Below are positions 26,216 to 35,758 of a DNA stretch of 64,000 nucleotides, in pieces. The notes below the pieces were generated by a model. It was not told the DNA's origin. It worked only from the letters and a program-made list of their open reading frames with translations, and ran no database searches. Made by a program: the position numbers and the translations under genes. The stretch comes from TH5896 sp050748485 (GTDB taxonomy: Archaea; Thermoproteota; Nitrososphaeria; Nitrososphaerales; Nitrososphaeraceae). The stretch lies in the NCBI GenBank assembly GCA_050748485.1, contig JBOGPP010000127.1, positions 1-64,000 of the forward strand. The letters run 5' to 3'. Within the stretch, counting starts at the first letter, position 1; each line of letters opens with the position of its first letter.

Positions 26216-27178
26216 GTGAAAGGTAGTATTAAGACTGAATGGCTTGGTGACAACAAAAAAGAGATGGAACTTAGGAATCCATTGTTTGCTTGGTCTAAAG
26301 TATTAAGATTAAGGTTTGTATTATCATCGATCATCGCGGTTCTTCTAGGAGTATCGATAGTTTACTATGAGTCTACTCTGGTCAACTTTTCGTACACTAT
26401 ACTCATCCTCACTGGCGTACTGTTTTTACATCTCAGCATAGACCTGCTGAATGATTACTGGGACTATGTGAAAGGGATAGATAAAATCACAAGACGAACG
26501 AAATATAGTGGGGGTACAGGAGTATTGCCCAGTGGTCTTCTTAAGGCGAAACATGTTTACGTCGTTGGCTTGGTGTTCCTTGTTTTGGGATCTTTAATAG
26601 GGATTTATTTCATAATCGTGAGAGGGCCGATAGTTGGACTAGTTCTAGGAGTAGCAGTTTTCTCAGTTTACACTTATTCAAATAAACTTGTTTACCATGG
26701 ACTAGGGGAAATTTTTGTTGCCGTCAAAGGTGCTCTTATCGTTTTCGGCACATACTTCGTTCTAACAAATTCACTTGAAACTATCCCCCTCTATAACGGG
26801 ATAATAGTTGGAATATTGTCAAGTTGTGTCTTGTTTGTAACGTCATTCCCAGACTTTGATGCAGACAAGTCAAAAGGAAGAAAAACGATTGTTATTAGCC
26901 TTGGCAAAGAGCGGGCGCTAAAGTTGTATCCTTTTCTTCTTATATCTCCGTACATCCTAATTGTATTGGGGATACTGTTTAATCAGATTGTAAGCTATTC
27001 GGTGATCTGCTTTGTTTCCACGCCATATTTACTCAAAGCGATAAGAGCGATAAAGAAAGCATCTCCTGAAGATTTGTTAATCGCTATGCGATCGACTCTG
27101 GTTCTTGCTCGAATTACCGGGACGATGCTGATCATTAGCTATCTGTTGGCTGCTCATCTGCCCTTGACAAACTTGTGA
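26216..27178 (+). CDS. UbiA-family prenyltransferase (MenA-like)
   Basis: A membrane protein of 320 residues with about eight to nine helices and the two aspartate-rich prenyl-diphosphate motifs: NDYWDYVKGID at about 79-89 and DFDADKSKG at about 214-222. Members attach a polyprenyl chain to an aromatic acceptor. 1,4-dihydroxy-2-naphthoate prenyltransferase (menaquinone synthesis) is the closest recalled match, but digeranylgeranylglyceryl phosphate synthase or heme-O synthase relatives share the fold. Neighbours give no further hint. Confidence 0.85.
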   Translation: MKGSIKTEWLGDNKKEMELRNPLFAWSKVLRLRFVLSSIIAVLLGVSIVYYESTLVNFSYTILILTGVLFLHLSIDLLNDYWDYVKGIDKITRRTKYSGGTGVLPSGLLKAKHVYVVGLVFLVLGSLIGIYFIIVRGPIVGLVLGVAVFSVYTYSNKLVYHGLGEIFVAVKGALIVFGTYFVLTNSLETIPLYNGIIVGILSSCVLFVTSFPDFDADKSKGRKTIVISLGKERALKLYPFLLISPYILIVLGILFNQIVSYSVICFVSTPYLLKAIRAIKKASPEDLLIAMRSTLVLARITGTMLIISYLLAAHLPLTNL

Positions 27179-27210
27179 TAGAAATAGGCAATGACTGCAC
27201 CATAGTAGGT

Positions 27211-28548
27211 CTAAATGATAGGGGGCCTCGCGAAGATATTTCTGGGGTTGGTGTGATACTCTACTGCCAACATGGGGTCTTTCTGCCTCCCAGTTAGGAT
27301 CCCGACTGTGATATCATCCTCCTTTATCACTTCTTGCTCCCTTAATACTTTGATGCCGGCAGGGACGGCGCCAGATGCCATTTCACAGTCAAATCCGTTC
27401 AATCCTACGACTGCCATCCCATGACTCATCTCCTTATCATCGACTTGGACTACTAGCCCATCTGTGAATTTTATCGCTCGAAGCGCTTTTGCAATATTGG
27501 GAGGTTTTCCAATTTGTATCGCGGTAGCTCTAGTCTTGGGGTATATAGCCTTACTGTCCTTGTGGTCATAGTATCTGTTCAATAGATCAACGTCGAAATT
27601 TCCATCGTTCCAGACAAGCTTTTGGCCTTCAAATCTGCCATTCACTAGTTCATAGAAGGTATTTGCACCGCTTGAGTTTACGACAATCAACCTGGGCACC
27701 TTCTTTATCCATCCCCAATCATATAACTCCATCAAGCATTTTCCACAACTAGCAGTATTTCCAAGTGCTCCACCAGGATATACAAGCCAATCCGGGGGAT
27801 TCCAGTCTAGGTTCTCCAGGATCCTATATACTATTGTCTTTTGGCCTTCTAGCCTAAACGGATTCACAGAATTTACCGTATATCCATTCTTGAGATTCAC
27901 TTTTGCCAACGATTGATTAAGAGCATCATCAAAATTTCCATCTACTTGAATCACTTGGGCACCAAATTGGAATGCCTGTCCTAGTTTTCCAGCAGCAATT
28001 TCTCCTTTTGGGATATAGACTTCGCATCTCATATTTTCGTTGGCCGCGTACATTGCGGCTGATGCGGAAGTATTTCCAGTGGATGCACAAATAATTTTGC
28101 TCACACCGGTAGCTTTCGCATGCGTTATTGCAGTTGACATACCATTGTCCTTAAAAGATCCGCTTGGGTTGTAGCCTTCTGGCTGCAATAGAAGACAATT
28201 CTGATCCAAACCAACGTATTCCGCAACTCTGCTCATCCTGTAGGGTTTTGAAAGTCTCCCTTCTGCTCCATCGAGTGATACAAGTATTTTTGCGCACTCA
28301 TCTAAGTCTTCTATATCAATTCCAAGAAAGTTAATAAGATCGCGAAAACGCCATACCCCACTTTCATTGTATATGTTTCCACCGTGATTTCTTCGTGAAT
28401 AAAATTTTTCTCTTAATTCCTTTTTCGGTTTGTCAAGGTATGTAACATCTAACAAAGAATTGCAGGAACATGAATAGGCTTCGCTCATGATATCGAAAGA
28501 TTTTCCACACTTTGGATTAATGCACCTCTTTATCGCCTTCTCTTTCAT
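27211..28548 (-). CDS. thrC: threonine synthase
   Basis: This PLP enzyme converts O-phosphohomoserine to threonine. The PLP lysine is Lys133 in SFKDNG (131-136); the phosphate loop is GGALGNTA at about 260. The N-terminus has a CxxxC...CxC set (Cys9, Cys14, Cys27, Cys29) that forms a small zinc ribbon, as in the longer archaeal threonine synthases. Length (445) is above the usual 350-400 because of this N-terminal extension. Homoserine dehydrogenase for the same pathway is at 3377. Confidence 0.93.
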   Translation of the reverse strand: MKEKAIKRCINPKCGKSFDIMSEAYSCSCNSLLDVTYLDKPKKELREKFYSRRNHGGNIYNESGVWRFRDLINFLGIDIEDLDECAKILVSLDGAEGRLSKPYRMSRVAEYVGLDQNCLLLQPEGYNPSGSFKDNGMSTAITHAKATGVSKIICASTGNTSASAAMYAANENMRCEVYIPKGEIAAGKLGQAFQFGAQVIQVDGNFDDALNQSLAKVNLKNGYTVNSVNPFRLEGQKTIVYRILENLDWNPPDWLVYPGGALGNTASCGKCLMELYDWGWIKKVPRLIVVNSSGANTFYELVNGRFEGQKLVWNDGNFDVDLLNRYYDHKDSKAIYPKTRATAIQIGKPPNIAKALRAIKFTDGLVVQVDDKEMSHGMAVVGLNGFDCEMASGAVPAGIKVLREQEVIKEDDITVGILTGRQKDPMLAVEYHTNPRNIFARPPII

Positions 28549-28802
28549 GAATTTGAAACCGTCTACAGTTCATATAAATTGTTTATTTTCTGAATAAATC
28601 TTAAGGAATGTCAGACCATGTAATCTGGAAATCTGTTACAATATCTGATATTCGTAATGCTGATGTAAACCCGAGTCACTGAGGAATGAGGTGGAGGTGA
28701 ATGAATGAAGTTTAAGAATGTAAGAAATATCCTAACGTATTGTCGTGATAATTTGTCCAAGCATTTTTTATTCTCTTATGTCAACTCAGGAATCGGATAC
28801 CG

Positions 28803-29126
28803 ATGAAGAACCGCTCAGACATTGAAGTTATGGCGTCAATTCTCCGATCTGCGACTAACGGCTGGGAGTATAAAACAAGCATGATGAATACAGCTGCCAT
28901 TTCACATTCACAATTAATACGGTATCTAGCCGTTGGGATAGAAAAGGGACTGATTGAATATTCAGATACAACTGGACTATATAGGACGACTGAATCAGGA
29001 GTATTCTATCTCAGAAAATATGAACAGATGGTATCTATGCTTCCCTCCGTTCCCGAAATTTTGGATCTTGAGAAAGAGCATGATTCTCTGAAATCTCCAG
29101 ATCATGTATATAGCAGTGTGAGCTAG
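28803..29126 (+). CDS. winged-helix transcriptional regulator
   Basis: The 107-residue protein has a single winged-helix domain (about residues 5-70) with the layout of the archaeal group represented by HTH_45/ArnR-like regulators: helix 2 YKTSMMNTAAISHSQLIRYL (about 23-42), then KGLIEYSDTTGLYRTTESG as the wing. No ligand or membrane domain follows. It precedes the asparagine-synthase-like gene by about 90 nt in the same direction and could control it (inference). TATA-like TTTTTATTC lies about 35 nt before the ATG. Confidence 0.85.
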   Translation: MKNRSDIEVMASILRSATNGWEYKTSMMNTAAISHSQLIRYLAVGIEKGLIEYSDTTGLYRTTESGVFYLRKYEQMVSMLPSVPEILDLEKEHDSLKSPDHVYSSVS

Positions 29127-29218
29127 TTGAATGACTAGTATCCTTTCATCTATAGGGTGAGTTTTCACTGGCAATTTCGAATAAGTGATATAGAGATAGC
29201 TAACCTATTCCTTTACAA

Positions 29219-30169
29219 TTGAAAAATGAGCTATGCAAGAGATTGAAGGATTGCGTTCGCTCTGCGGTTTGGGATGAAGTTTGCGATACTGTCCTGCTTT
29301 CAGGTGGACTAGATAGCACCATTATAGCGGCAATTCGTCAGCCTGAGTATTCCATCACTATAGGTTTTGGCTCTGAAGCAACTGACTTGAAATATGCAGA
29401 TGCTGCCGCTCTCAAATTCGTCAGAAAGAAGATAACAAGAATCCTCTCAACTCAAGAAGTGTTAAGATTAATCGATAGAGTCATTGTCGCATTAAGAACC
29501 TTTGATCCAATAACAATTAGGAACTCTGTTGTTCCCTATGCTGCATTGGAAGTAGCTAACTCCAATGGATTTGAATGTGTCTACACTGGTGACGGCGGGG
29601 ACGAAATATTTGCAGGCTACAATTTTCTTAAAAGATATTTAGATAACTCGTCACGTCTCGAGAGCGAAATATCCCGTTTAAGAACAATAATGACCTTCCC
29701 ATCATTTAGCATAGGGGATAGTCTGAAGGTGAAGATCGTTGCTCCATTTCTCAATAAAAGAGTAATCCGTATAGCCGAACTGATTCCAATTTCAGACCTG
29801 GTTTCATTTTATAGAAATAGGATTTGGGGCAAAATAGTATTACGACGCTGTTATCGAAATGAACTAGGAGAGGAATTATGTTGGAGAACGAAACAGGCAC
29901 AGGAAGAAGGGGCGGGCATATCGAGAATTAGAGAAGTCCTTGAAAATTCCTACACCGATTTTTCGTTCGTCGAAGAGGCACGTATGGCAAAAGGCAATGG
30001 TGTAGTCGTAAGAGATAAGGAACATCTACATTATTTCAGGAGCTTCATTCGCAATTTTTCTCTCGAAGAGAAGTGTGATTGTCCCGAATTGACTTGTTCT
30101 GGTTGTGGCAATTGCGTGTCCTTTCTTTCAAACTACTGCCAGCAATGTGGACAATATCCTGTAGCATAG
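29219..30169 (+). CDS. asparagine-synthase-like ATP-pyrophosphatase with cysteine-rich tail
   Basis: The protein has the synthetase half of AsnB: the PP-loop SGGLDS at residues 28-33 and the GDGGDEIFAGY loop near residue 122. It lacks the N-terminal glutaminase domain entirely (the start is a TTG ahead of the synthetase fold), so ammonia or another amine would be the nitrogen donor. The last 35 residues hold about nine cysteines in pairs (CDCPELTC, CGNC, CQQCG), a zinc-ribbon-like tail not present in AsnB. Substrate unknown; an amide-forming modifying enzyme is possible. It ends the unit begun by the winged-helix gene. Confidence 0.8.
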   Translation: MKNELCKRLKDCVRSAVWDEVCDTVLLSGGLDSTIIAAIRQPEYSITIGFGSEATDLKYADAAALKFVRKKITRILSTQEVLRLIDRVIVALRTFDPITIRNSVVPYAALEVANSNGFECVYTGDGGDEIFAGYNFLKRYLDNSSRLESEISRLRTIMTFPSFSIGDSLKVKIVAPFLNKRVIRIAELIPISDLVSFYRNRIWGKIVLRRCYRNELGEELCWRTKQAQEEGAGISRIREVLENSYTDFSFVEEARMAKGNGVVVRDKEHLHYFRSFIRNFSLEEKCDCPELTCSGCGNCVSFLSNYCQQCGQYPVA

Positions 30170-30258
30170 TGAAAGATCACGTTCAGAATACAATCATAGT
30201 CGAATGATAATACTTGTAATCGTATCTACAAATCGAGACGAAGTCATGATTCAGCTGT

Positions 30259-30573
30259 CTACAGGATCTTGGTTAACTGCTTTTTTATCCTAGAGATTGT
30301 TGGATAGCTATAGCCTTTCTCTCGATATATTCGTATCATAGATTTCCAATTTTTGAGGCGACGCTTAGCCTGAAGCTTGGTTAGCAAGTGCGTTTCTCTT
30401 TTGACGATACTCTTTCTCCCAGGGAATAAGTAGCCTCCAGAAATGGCCAAGTATCTTTTGTACGCAAACCTCAGCCCGAACAATAACATGTGAGCCGGCA
30501 GCGATCTGAAGTATGTAGATATCTCAGTGTATTCGTCTTCCGAAAGATCGACACTCAGAGTAATTTTCTTCAT
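30259..30573 (-). CDS. hypothetical protein (104 aa), possible ribbon-helix-helix N-terminus
   Basis: The N-terminus ITLSVDLSEDEYTEIS has the strand-then-helix character of ribbon-helix-helix DNA-binding proteins, and the remainder is very basic (about 30 Lys/Arg) with helical segments. No family is recognised. It is convergent with the asparagine-synthase-like gene. The match to a known fold is weak; the frame itself is convincing in length and codon use. Confidence 0.55.
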   Translation of the reverse strand: MKKITLSVDLSEDEYTEISTYFRSLPAHMLLFGLRFAYKRYLAISGGYLFPGRKSIVKRETHLLTKLQAKRRLKNWKSMIRIYREKGYSYPTISRIKKQLTKIL

Positions 30574-30693
30574 CGCATTTTTTTAGCATAGAAACTTATT
30601 AAAATATTTCAAATTTCGTATTCTGAAAGCTTTTGCAACGCTACAAATGAATCCGAAAGTTAATTATATGATCCAGTATTCTCCCATAGATCA

Positions 30694-31671
30694 ATGATGG
30701 ACGATGTTGAGTTCATAGATGAAATGGAGAATAAGGTCGATTCGGGTGCTGAAATACGACTTGTAGAAGCTGAGCGACTCCTCAATACTACTAACGTCCA
30801 AATCTTGGCAGAAACAGCCAACAGAATAGCTCGAAAATTTAGTGAGGATTTGATAGACGTGGAAATGCTGCTTAATGCAAAATCTGGCAGTTGTCCTGAA
30901 GACTGTTCATTCTGTGCTCAATCTTCTTTTTATGAAAGCAAGATAACTAAATTTCCTTTACTTTCTAAGGAGATAATACTAGAAAGGGCCCAAAAAGCCA
31001 AGGATTCGGGTGCAAATAGTTTTTGTTTGGTATGTGCATACAGATCGCCCCCTGAAAGCGATTTTAATTATATATGTGATATAATAGAATATATAAAGAA
31101 GTATTTAGAGATTGATGTAAATGTTTCTTTAGGTTTCATGACGAAGGAGCGGGCGAGATGTTTAAAGACGATTGGAGTAAAGAGATACAATCACAACCTA
31201 GAAACATCAGAAAGCTATTTTTCACAAATTTGTAGAACTCACGATTTTTCAGATAGAGTGAATACTGCCCGCATAGTTAAAGAAGCCGGTCTTGAACTAT
31301 GTTGTGGCGGGATTATTGGGATGGGCGAAACCACGAGACAGAGATTAGAGCTTGCATACTCTATCAGGGATTTATCACCAAACGAGGTTCCAATAAACAT
31401 TCTCATACCTAAGTCAGGAACTCCTTTCGAAAACCTTCGTGGAGTTAGTCCGATCGATGCAATCAAAACAATAGCCGTATGGAGGTTCTTAATGCCTACT
31501 CCAATTATCAAAATTGCTGCTGGTCGGGAAGTATACTTTAGAGACGATGACAATTTGGCATTAAAGGCAGGAGCGAATGGTATAATCACAGGTGGGTATT
31601 TGACTACAAATGGTAACGACCCAAGTAGGGATATACAAATGATTCATGATATTGGTATCAACCAAGCCTAA
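30694..31671 (+). CDS. bioB: biotin synthase
   Basis: BioB is a radical SAM enzyme inserting sulfur into dethiobiotin. The SAM cluster motif CxxxCxxC is Cys67, Cys71 and Cys74 (SCPEDCSFCAQSS); the second cluster ligands fall in the CGGIIGMGE and related segments. Length (325) is normal. Start is the ATG at 30694; another ATG lies one codon later. bioF overlaps its end by 26 nt. Confidence 0.96.
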   Translation: MMDDVEFIDEMENKVDSGAEIRLVEAERLLNTTNVQILAETANRIARKFSEDLIDVEMLLNAKSGSCPEDCSFCAQSSFYESKITKFPLLSKEIILERAQKAKDSGANSFCLVCAYRSPPESDFNYICDIIEYIKKYLEIDVNVSLGFMTKERARCLKTIGVKRYNHNLETSESYFSQICRTHDFSDRVNTARIVKEAGLELCCGGIIGMGETTRQRLELAYSIRDLSPNEVPINILIPKSGTPFENLRGVSPIDAIKTIAVWRFLMPTPIIKIAAGREVYFRDDDNLALKAGANGIITGGYLTTNGNDPSRDIQMIHDIGINQA

Positions 31672-32851
31672 CCATTACGGTTTCGCGAAAAGAGAACTTG
31701 ATTATCTAAGATCTTGTGATCTTTATCGAAGCTTAAATACAGACAATAGTCTGAAGGGATCAGTTAGAATTAGACATAACAATCAGAGTAACATTTTGAA
31801 TTTTAGTTCCAATGATTACATGGGTATCTCAACCATGAAAGAAGTAATAAAATCCACCAAGAGATCTCTGAGGCAGATTTCTCCTTGCAGTTCGAGGCTT
31901 ATCACAGGAAATACACCTGAATTGGAGCATCTTGAGGATATGCTAGCCATTCACCGAAATACAAAGACAGCATTGGTTTTTCCTACAGGTTACGTGGCAA
32001 ACATTGGTACCATTACCGTTTTAGGTGGTAAAAATAGTGTCATTTTTAGTGACCAGCTTAACCACGCAAGCATTATAGACGGATGTCGATTGAGTGGTGC
32101 CGAAATCAGGATATTTAGACATAATGACGTTCACGATCTTGAACAAAAAATTAAACAGGCCCGGGGTTCCCCCAGAAAGATAGTGGTTACTGAAGGCGTG
32201 TTTAGTATGGATGGAGATTTTGCGAATTTAAAGGAAATATCTGATATCTGTCATTCACATGATGCACTATTAGTGGTGGATGACGCGCATGGAGATTTCA
32301 TATTCGGAAACCCAAGAGATCGTTCCTTTTCCGGGGTTCCCTCCTATTTTGGTGTCAACTCGAGGGTTGACTTTCACATTAGTAGCTTGAGCAAAGCGTT
32401 AGGATGCTTTGGGGGATACGTTGCCACTTCCAGACAAATGCGAGAACTATTGATAAACAGATCTAAACAATTTATTTATACATCGTCCATTCCTAGCCAC
32501 CTTTGTGTTTCAGCAATGACAGCTATGGAGATTGCAGAAAATGGTCACCTACAGTACAAGTTGTTCCGCAATATCGATTTTTTTGGAAGAGAGCTTTGCA
32601 AGATGGGACTCATCGCTGACCAGCCTCATACTCAGATCATTCCAATCTTAGTAGGATCTGAAAAAAATGCCGTCAGGTTCTCTAAACTAGTCTTGAAAAA
32701 AGGTATCCTGACCCAACCCATCAGATTTCCCACAGTTAAGAAGGGTTGTGCGAGAATTAGAATTAGTATTTCGGCTTTACATACGCGCGTGAACATATTG
32801 AATGCCGTGGATGCGATAAGATATGCCGCTGCCAAACTGAAATTGATATAG
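31646..32851 (+). CDS. bioF: 8-amino-7-oxononanoate synthase
   Basis: This PLP-dependent enzyme condenses pimeloyl-ACP/CoA with alanine, an early step of biotin synthesis. The PLP lysine is Lys250 in ISSLSKALG; the aspartate is in VVDDAHGDF at about 210-218; the C-terminus matches the alpha-oxoamine synthase family. The ATG at 31646 lies within the bioB end; a later TTG (31652) is an alternative. Translation is probably coupled. Confidence 0.94.
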   Translation: MILVSTKPNHYGFAKRELDYLRSCDLYRSLNTDNSLKGSVRIRHNNQSNILNFSSNDYMGISTMKEVIKSTKRSLRQISPCSSRLITGNTPELEHLEDMLAIHRNTKTALVFPTGYVANIGTITVLGGKNSVIFSDQLNHASIIDGCRLSGAEIRIFRHNDVHDLEQKIKQARGSPRKIVVTEGVFSMDGDFANLKEISDICHSHDALLVVDDAHGDFIFGNPRDRSFSGVPSYFGVNSRVDFHISSLSKALGCFGGYVATSRQMRELLINRSKQFIYTSSIPSHLCVSAMTAMEIAENGHLQYKLFRNIDFFGRELCKMGLIADQPHTQIIPILVGSEKNAVRFSKLVLKKGILTQPIRFPTVKKGCARIRISISALHTRVNILNAVDAIRYAAAKLKLI

Positions 32852-33087
32852 AAATCTCATTTCATTCTATATTTCAGAATTCAAAATTAGGAACATTACT
32901 CAGTTAGGGACAGTCAAATGTAGGCATTTAAAGCCGGTATGTTCATGGGTATTCTGGCTGGACACTCTGGTATGTGACTCCTACATAATATTTTCCCGGA
33001 CCATTATTAACATTTGGCACAAATCGTAGCGCGAATAATGTTTCAAATATCGAGTTTTGAAAGATTGGCTATGGCTTAGAACATTGT

Positions 33088-33780
33088 TTACTGCTCAAGG
33101 TCTAAAAGATCTCGTGCTATTAATTTTTCCACACTTCTTAGATCGCGGCCATTTCGAATTCTTGGGATTTCAATTACTCTTTTTACGCCTGTAAGTGTAG
33201 AGAGTAACGATCCGAGACGATCTTGTACCTTGGAAGTTATCTCTGGCTTCTTATTGATGATTATCGCATATACCCTAATTTTCCTACTGATGCAAGCATG
33301 GAAAGTAAGCAGTGTATGGTTTATAGTCCCTAGTTTTGGCGAGGTCACGATGATGGCAGGAAGTCCAACCATCTTGATAAAATCTAAAAGGGTCTCCCTC
33401 CTAGAAATGGGCACCATAATCCCCCCAATACCTTCCACCACAAGAAACTCATGTTGCTTTGACAGTCTTCGTAATTTCTTGACTGCAAAACTCAAGTTGG
33501 GGGTAGGCGTTCCGCTCATAGTTGCGGCAAGAAAAGGAGCTGTTCCAATTTGATAGAAAAAAGGGTTCATCAAATGATCGGGATCAGCTACTTTGGCAGC
33601 GCGGGCAAGTCTCCATACATCCTCAGAACTGAACGTAGAAGAGAAGCGTCTATGGGATGTGGCAAAAGGCTTCATTACTCCTACGTCGATACCGTATTCC
33701 TTTAGAACTCTCGCTATCGTGCATGATACGAATGTCTTTCCAATGTTAGTATCGGTTCCAGTGACAAATATTCCTCTCAC
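33088..33780 (-). CDS. bioD: dethiobiotin synthetase
   Basis: BioD closes the ureido ring using CO2 and ATP. The P-loop is TGTDTNIGKTF at about residues 7-17 and the family text VEGIGGIMVPIS is at about 115. At 230 residues it is of normal length. It is transcribed divergently from bioA across only 37 nt, so the two probably share a promoter region. bioB-bioF lie on its other side, convergent with bioD. Confidence 0.93.
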   Translation of the reverse strand: MRGIFVTGTDTNIGKTFVSCTIARVLKEYGIDVGVMKPFATSHRRFSSTFSSEDVWRLARAAKVADPDHLMNPFFYQIGTAPFLAATMSGTPTPNLSFAVKKLRRLSKQHEFLVVEGIGGIMVPISRRETLLDFIKMVGLPAIIVTSPKLGTINHTLLTFHACISRKIRVYAIIINKKPEITSKVQDRLGSLLSTLTGVKRVIEIPRIRNGRDLRSVEKLIARDLLDLEQ

Positions 33781-33817
33781 AGAAATTTAATAGTGATCGA
33801 GTTCGCTTTATATCAAT
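33781..33817. promoter_or_regulatory. short divergent promoter region between bioD and bioA
   Basis: Only 37 nt separate the two start codons. The AT-rich stretches near its ends (TTTATATC-like and AATTTAAT-like) could be the TATA elements. With so little room, RNA polymerase binding for one gene would interfere with the other unless starts lie inside. No operator repeat is obvious. Confidence 0.35.
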
Positions 33818-35131
33818 ATGACTCTAACTAATAACCGTCACATTTGGTATCCATATACGGATATGAACAAATGGGATAGCTCAACTCACAAAGTAATAAC
33901 CAGAGGAAAAGGGTTCTATCTTATAGATTCTGCTGGTCGTCAATACCTTGACGGTGTTGCTAGTATGTGGTGCAATGTTTGGGGCCACGGAGAGAAGGAG
34001 ATTGTCCGAGAACTGAAAAATCAAATTAATGCCCTTCAACATTCCAGTCTCTTTGGTCTAGCAAATAAACCATCCATAGAACTTTCCTTAGAGCTATTAA
34101 AGTTAACAAAAGGAATGGAACACGTTTTCTATTCCGATAACGGTTCTACAGCTATAGAGGTTGCGATGAAAATGGCTATACAATACTACAAGAATCGAGG
34201 TAAGCCGGAAAAGAAGCATTTTGTCTCCCTTCGGCATGGTTATCACGGTGACACAATCGGAGCAATGTCCTTGGGTTATGTCCCTCGATACTTTTCAGTC
34301 TACAGACCACTGCTGACAAAGGTAACTCGGCTTCCTAGTCCTACTCTAAGTTTAAGCGGGCCTGTGTCTAAATTAGATGAGATCCTTGAGGAAACCGAAT
34401 CGTATCTGAAGAAAAAGTTCACTACGACTTGCGCATTAGTAATGGAGAGCGGCGCTCAGATCGCAGGAGGGGTAAGGATTTTTCCACAAGGATATCAAAA
34501 GAAGATAGCTGAGTTATCCAATAGGTACGGGATTCTTCTCATTTTAGATGAGATTGCCACTGGGTTCGGTAGGCTTGGAAGCATGATGGAATACTTGAAA
34601 CAAGATTCAATTCCGGATATCATTTGTTTCGGTAAATCCCTAACTGCAGGATACACACCATTAGCGGTTACATTAACAAACTCCGAAATATTTCGGTCGT
34701 TCCTTGATAGGAGAGCTAAATTTTATCACGGTCACACATTTTGTGGACATCCTATCGGCTGCGCAACTGCCATTGCCAATTTGAAACTGTATAGAAAAAG
34801 AGGTTTAATAAAAGATATTTCTCTGAACTCAAGATACATAAGAAACAGGTTATATGATTTTCAGAATTCTCCAGCTGTCAGCAATTTGCGTCATAAAGGA
34901 ATGCTTGCAGGTTTAGACATTTCGAGACAAGGGATCAACGCAATAAGAAAGAAAACTGGCGAACCTGTTGATTCTTTTATTTTTAAGAATGCATTAAACT
35001 CCGGGGTTTACTTGAGGCCTTTGGGAAAGACAATAGTCTTGATTCCTCCACTTGCCATTGACAGGAAAAATCTGGAATACCTACTAAACATGGTAGGCTT
35101 CATTATTGACAAAATTGAGCGGTTACTCTAA
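33818..35131 (+). CDS. bioA: adenosylmethionine-8-amino-7-oxononanoate aminotransferase
   Basis: BioA transfers the amino group from SAM to 8-amino-7-oxononanoate. It is a class III aminotransferase with PLP Lys273 (CFGKSLTAGYTPLA) and the LILDEIATGFGR segment at about 241-252. The N-terminus IWYPYTDM and the WCNVWGHG text are specific to BioA. Length 437. With bioB, bioF, bioD and birA it provides the late biotin pathway and attachment; the early pimelate steps are not in the window. Confidence 0.94.
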   Translation: MTLTNNRHIWYPYTDMNKWDSSTHKVITRGKGFYLIDSAGRQYLDGVASMWCNVWGHGEKEIVRELKNQINALQHSSLFGLANKPSIELSLELLKLTKGMEHVFYSDNGSTAIEVAMKMAIQYYKNRGKPEKKHFVSLRHGYHGDTIGAMSLGYVPRYFSVYRPLLTKVTRLPSPTLSLSGPVSKLDEILEETESYLKKKFTTTCALVMESGAQIAGGVRIFPQGYQKKIAELSNRYGILLILDEIATGFGRLGSMMEYLKQDSIPDIICFGKSLTAGYTPLAVTLTNSEIFRSFLDRRAKFYHGHTFCGHPIGCATAIANLKLYRKRGLIKDISLNSRYIRNRLYDFQNSPAVSNLRHKGMLAGLDISRQGINAIRKKTGEPVDSFIFKNALNSGVYLRPLGKTIVLIPPLAIDRKNLEYLLNMVGFIIDKIERLL

Positions 35132-35170
35132 AAAAAGAGTCAATATGATGGTTAATTTCAGAAGCTATCA

Positions 35171-35758
35171 CTACATTTGTCTTAATTCTTTGTACAGCGT
35201 TGCTTTCGAAATCCCGAGGTCCTTTGCAATTCGAGAACGGGGAGTATTATCTGCTAGAAGCTTGACCAGTATGTTCTTATCTATCATCGCCTGGGGTCTT
35301 CCAATGTTTTTGCCTGATTCTTTGGCCCTCCGCATCCCGTCCTTGGTTCGTTGGATTAGCATCTCTCGCTCTCTTTCTGCAACCCATGTGAGTATGCCGA
35401 TCATCAACTTTCTGACACTGGGTTCTGTACTCTGTAGAAAAGTTTCCCGTGGTGAACAAGAAATCAACGGAGCGTACTCTTCAATGGCTTTAATCGCATC
35501 AAGGGTGTCCCAGAAAGTTCTGCCTACCCTTGACAACTCGTAAACCAATATGGCATCTACGGAATCTGATTTGATGATCTCGAGCATATCCATGAAACCA
35601 CGTCTCCGAATAGCTGGAATTCTTCCGCTTACTGACGAGTCTTCGAAGTAAGAAAGTATATCAAAATCATGGTCCAAAGCCCATTTATCTAGAACAAGTT
35701 TCTGATTCATAACAGTCTGTTCTTCGGTACTAACCCTTAGGTAGGCAAATGCATACAT
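35171..35758 (-). CDS. small serine recombinase (resolvase/invertase family)
   Basis: The 195-residue protein has the catalytic serine at residue 10 (AYLRVSTEEQ), the paired arginines in ELSRVGRT (Arg77, Arg80), the long E-helix near residues 120-140, and a C-terminal helix-turn-helix (about 168-195: IAKDLGISKATLYKEL). This order is that of Tn3-type resolvases and Hin-type invertases, not IS607 TnpA, whose HTH is N-terminal. No transposase or clear recombination sites are seen nearby. It ends 40 nt from bioA and starts about 550 nt from tRNA-Asn. Probably a remnant or cargo of a mobile element. Confidence 0.88.
   Translation of the reverse strand: MYAFAYLRVSTEEQTVMNQKLVLDKWALDHDFDILSYFEDSSVSGRIPAIRRRGFMDMLEIIKSDSVDAILVYELSRVGRTFWDTLDAIKAIEEYAPLISCSPRETFLQSTEPSVRKLMIGILTWVAEREREMLIQRTKDGMRRAKESGKNIGRPQAMIDKNILVKLLADNTPRSRIAKDLGISKATLYKELRQM

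Noticed and set aside
28640..28730. Possible C/D box small RNA upstream of the winged-helix gene (TGATGT ... CTGA)
   Set aside because: Only one imperfect C box and one D box are visible, no C'/D' pair, and the spacing is off; too weak to list.
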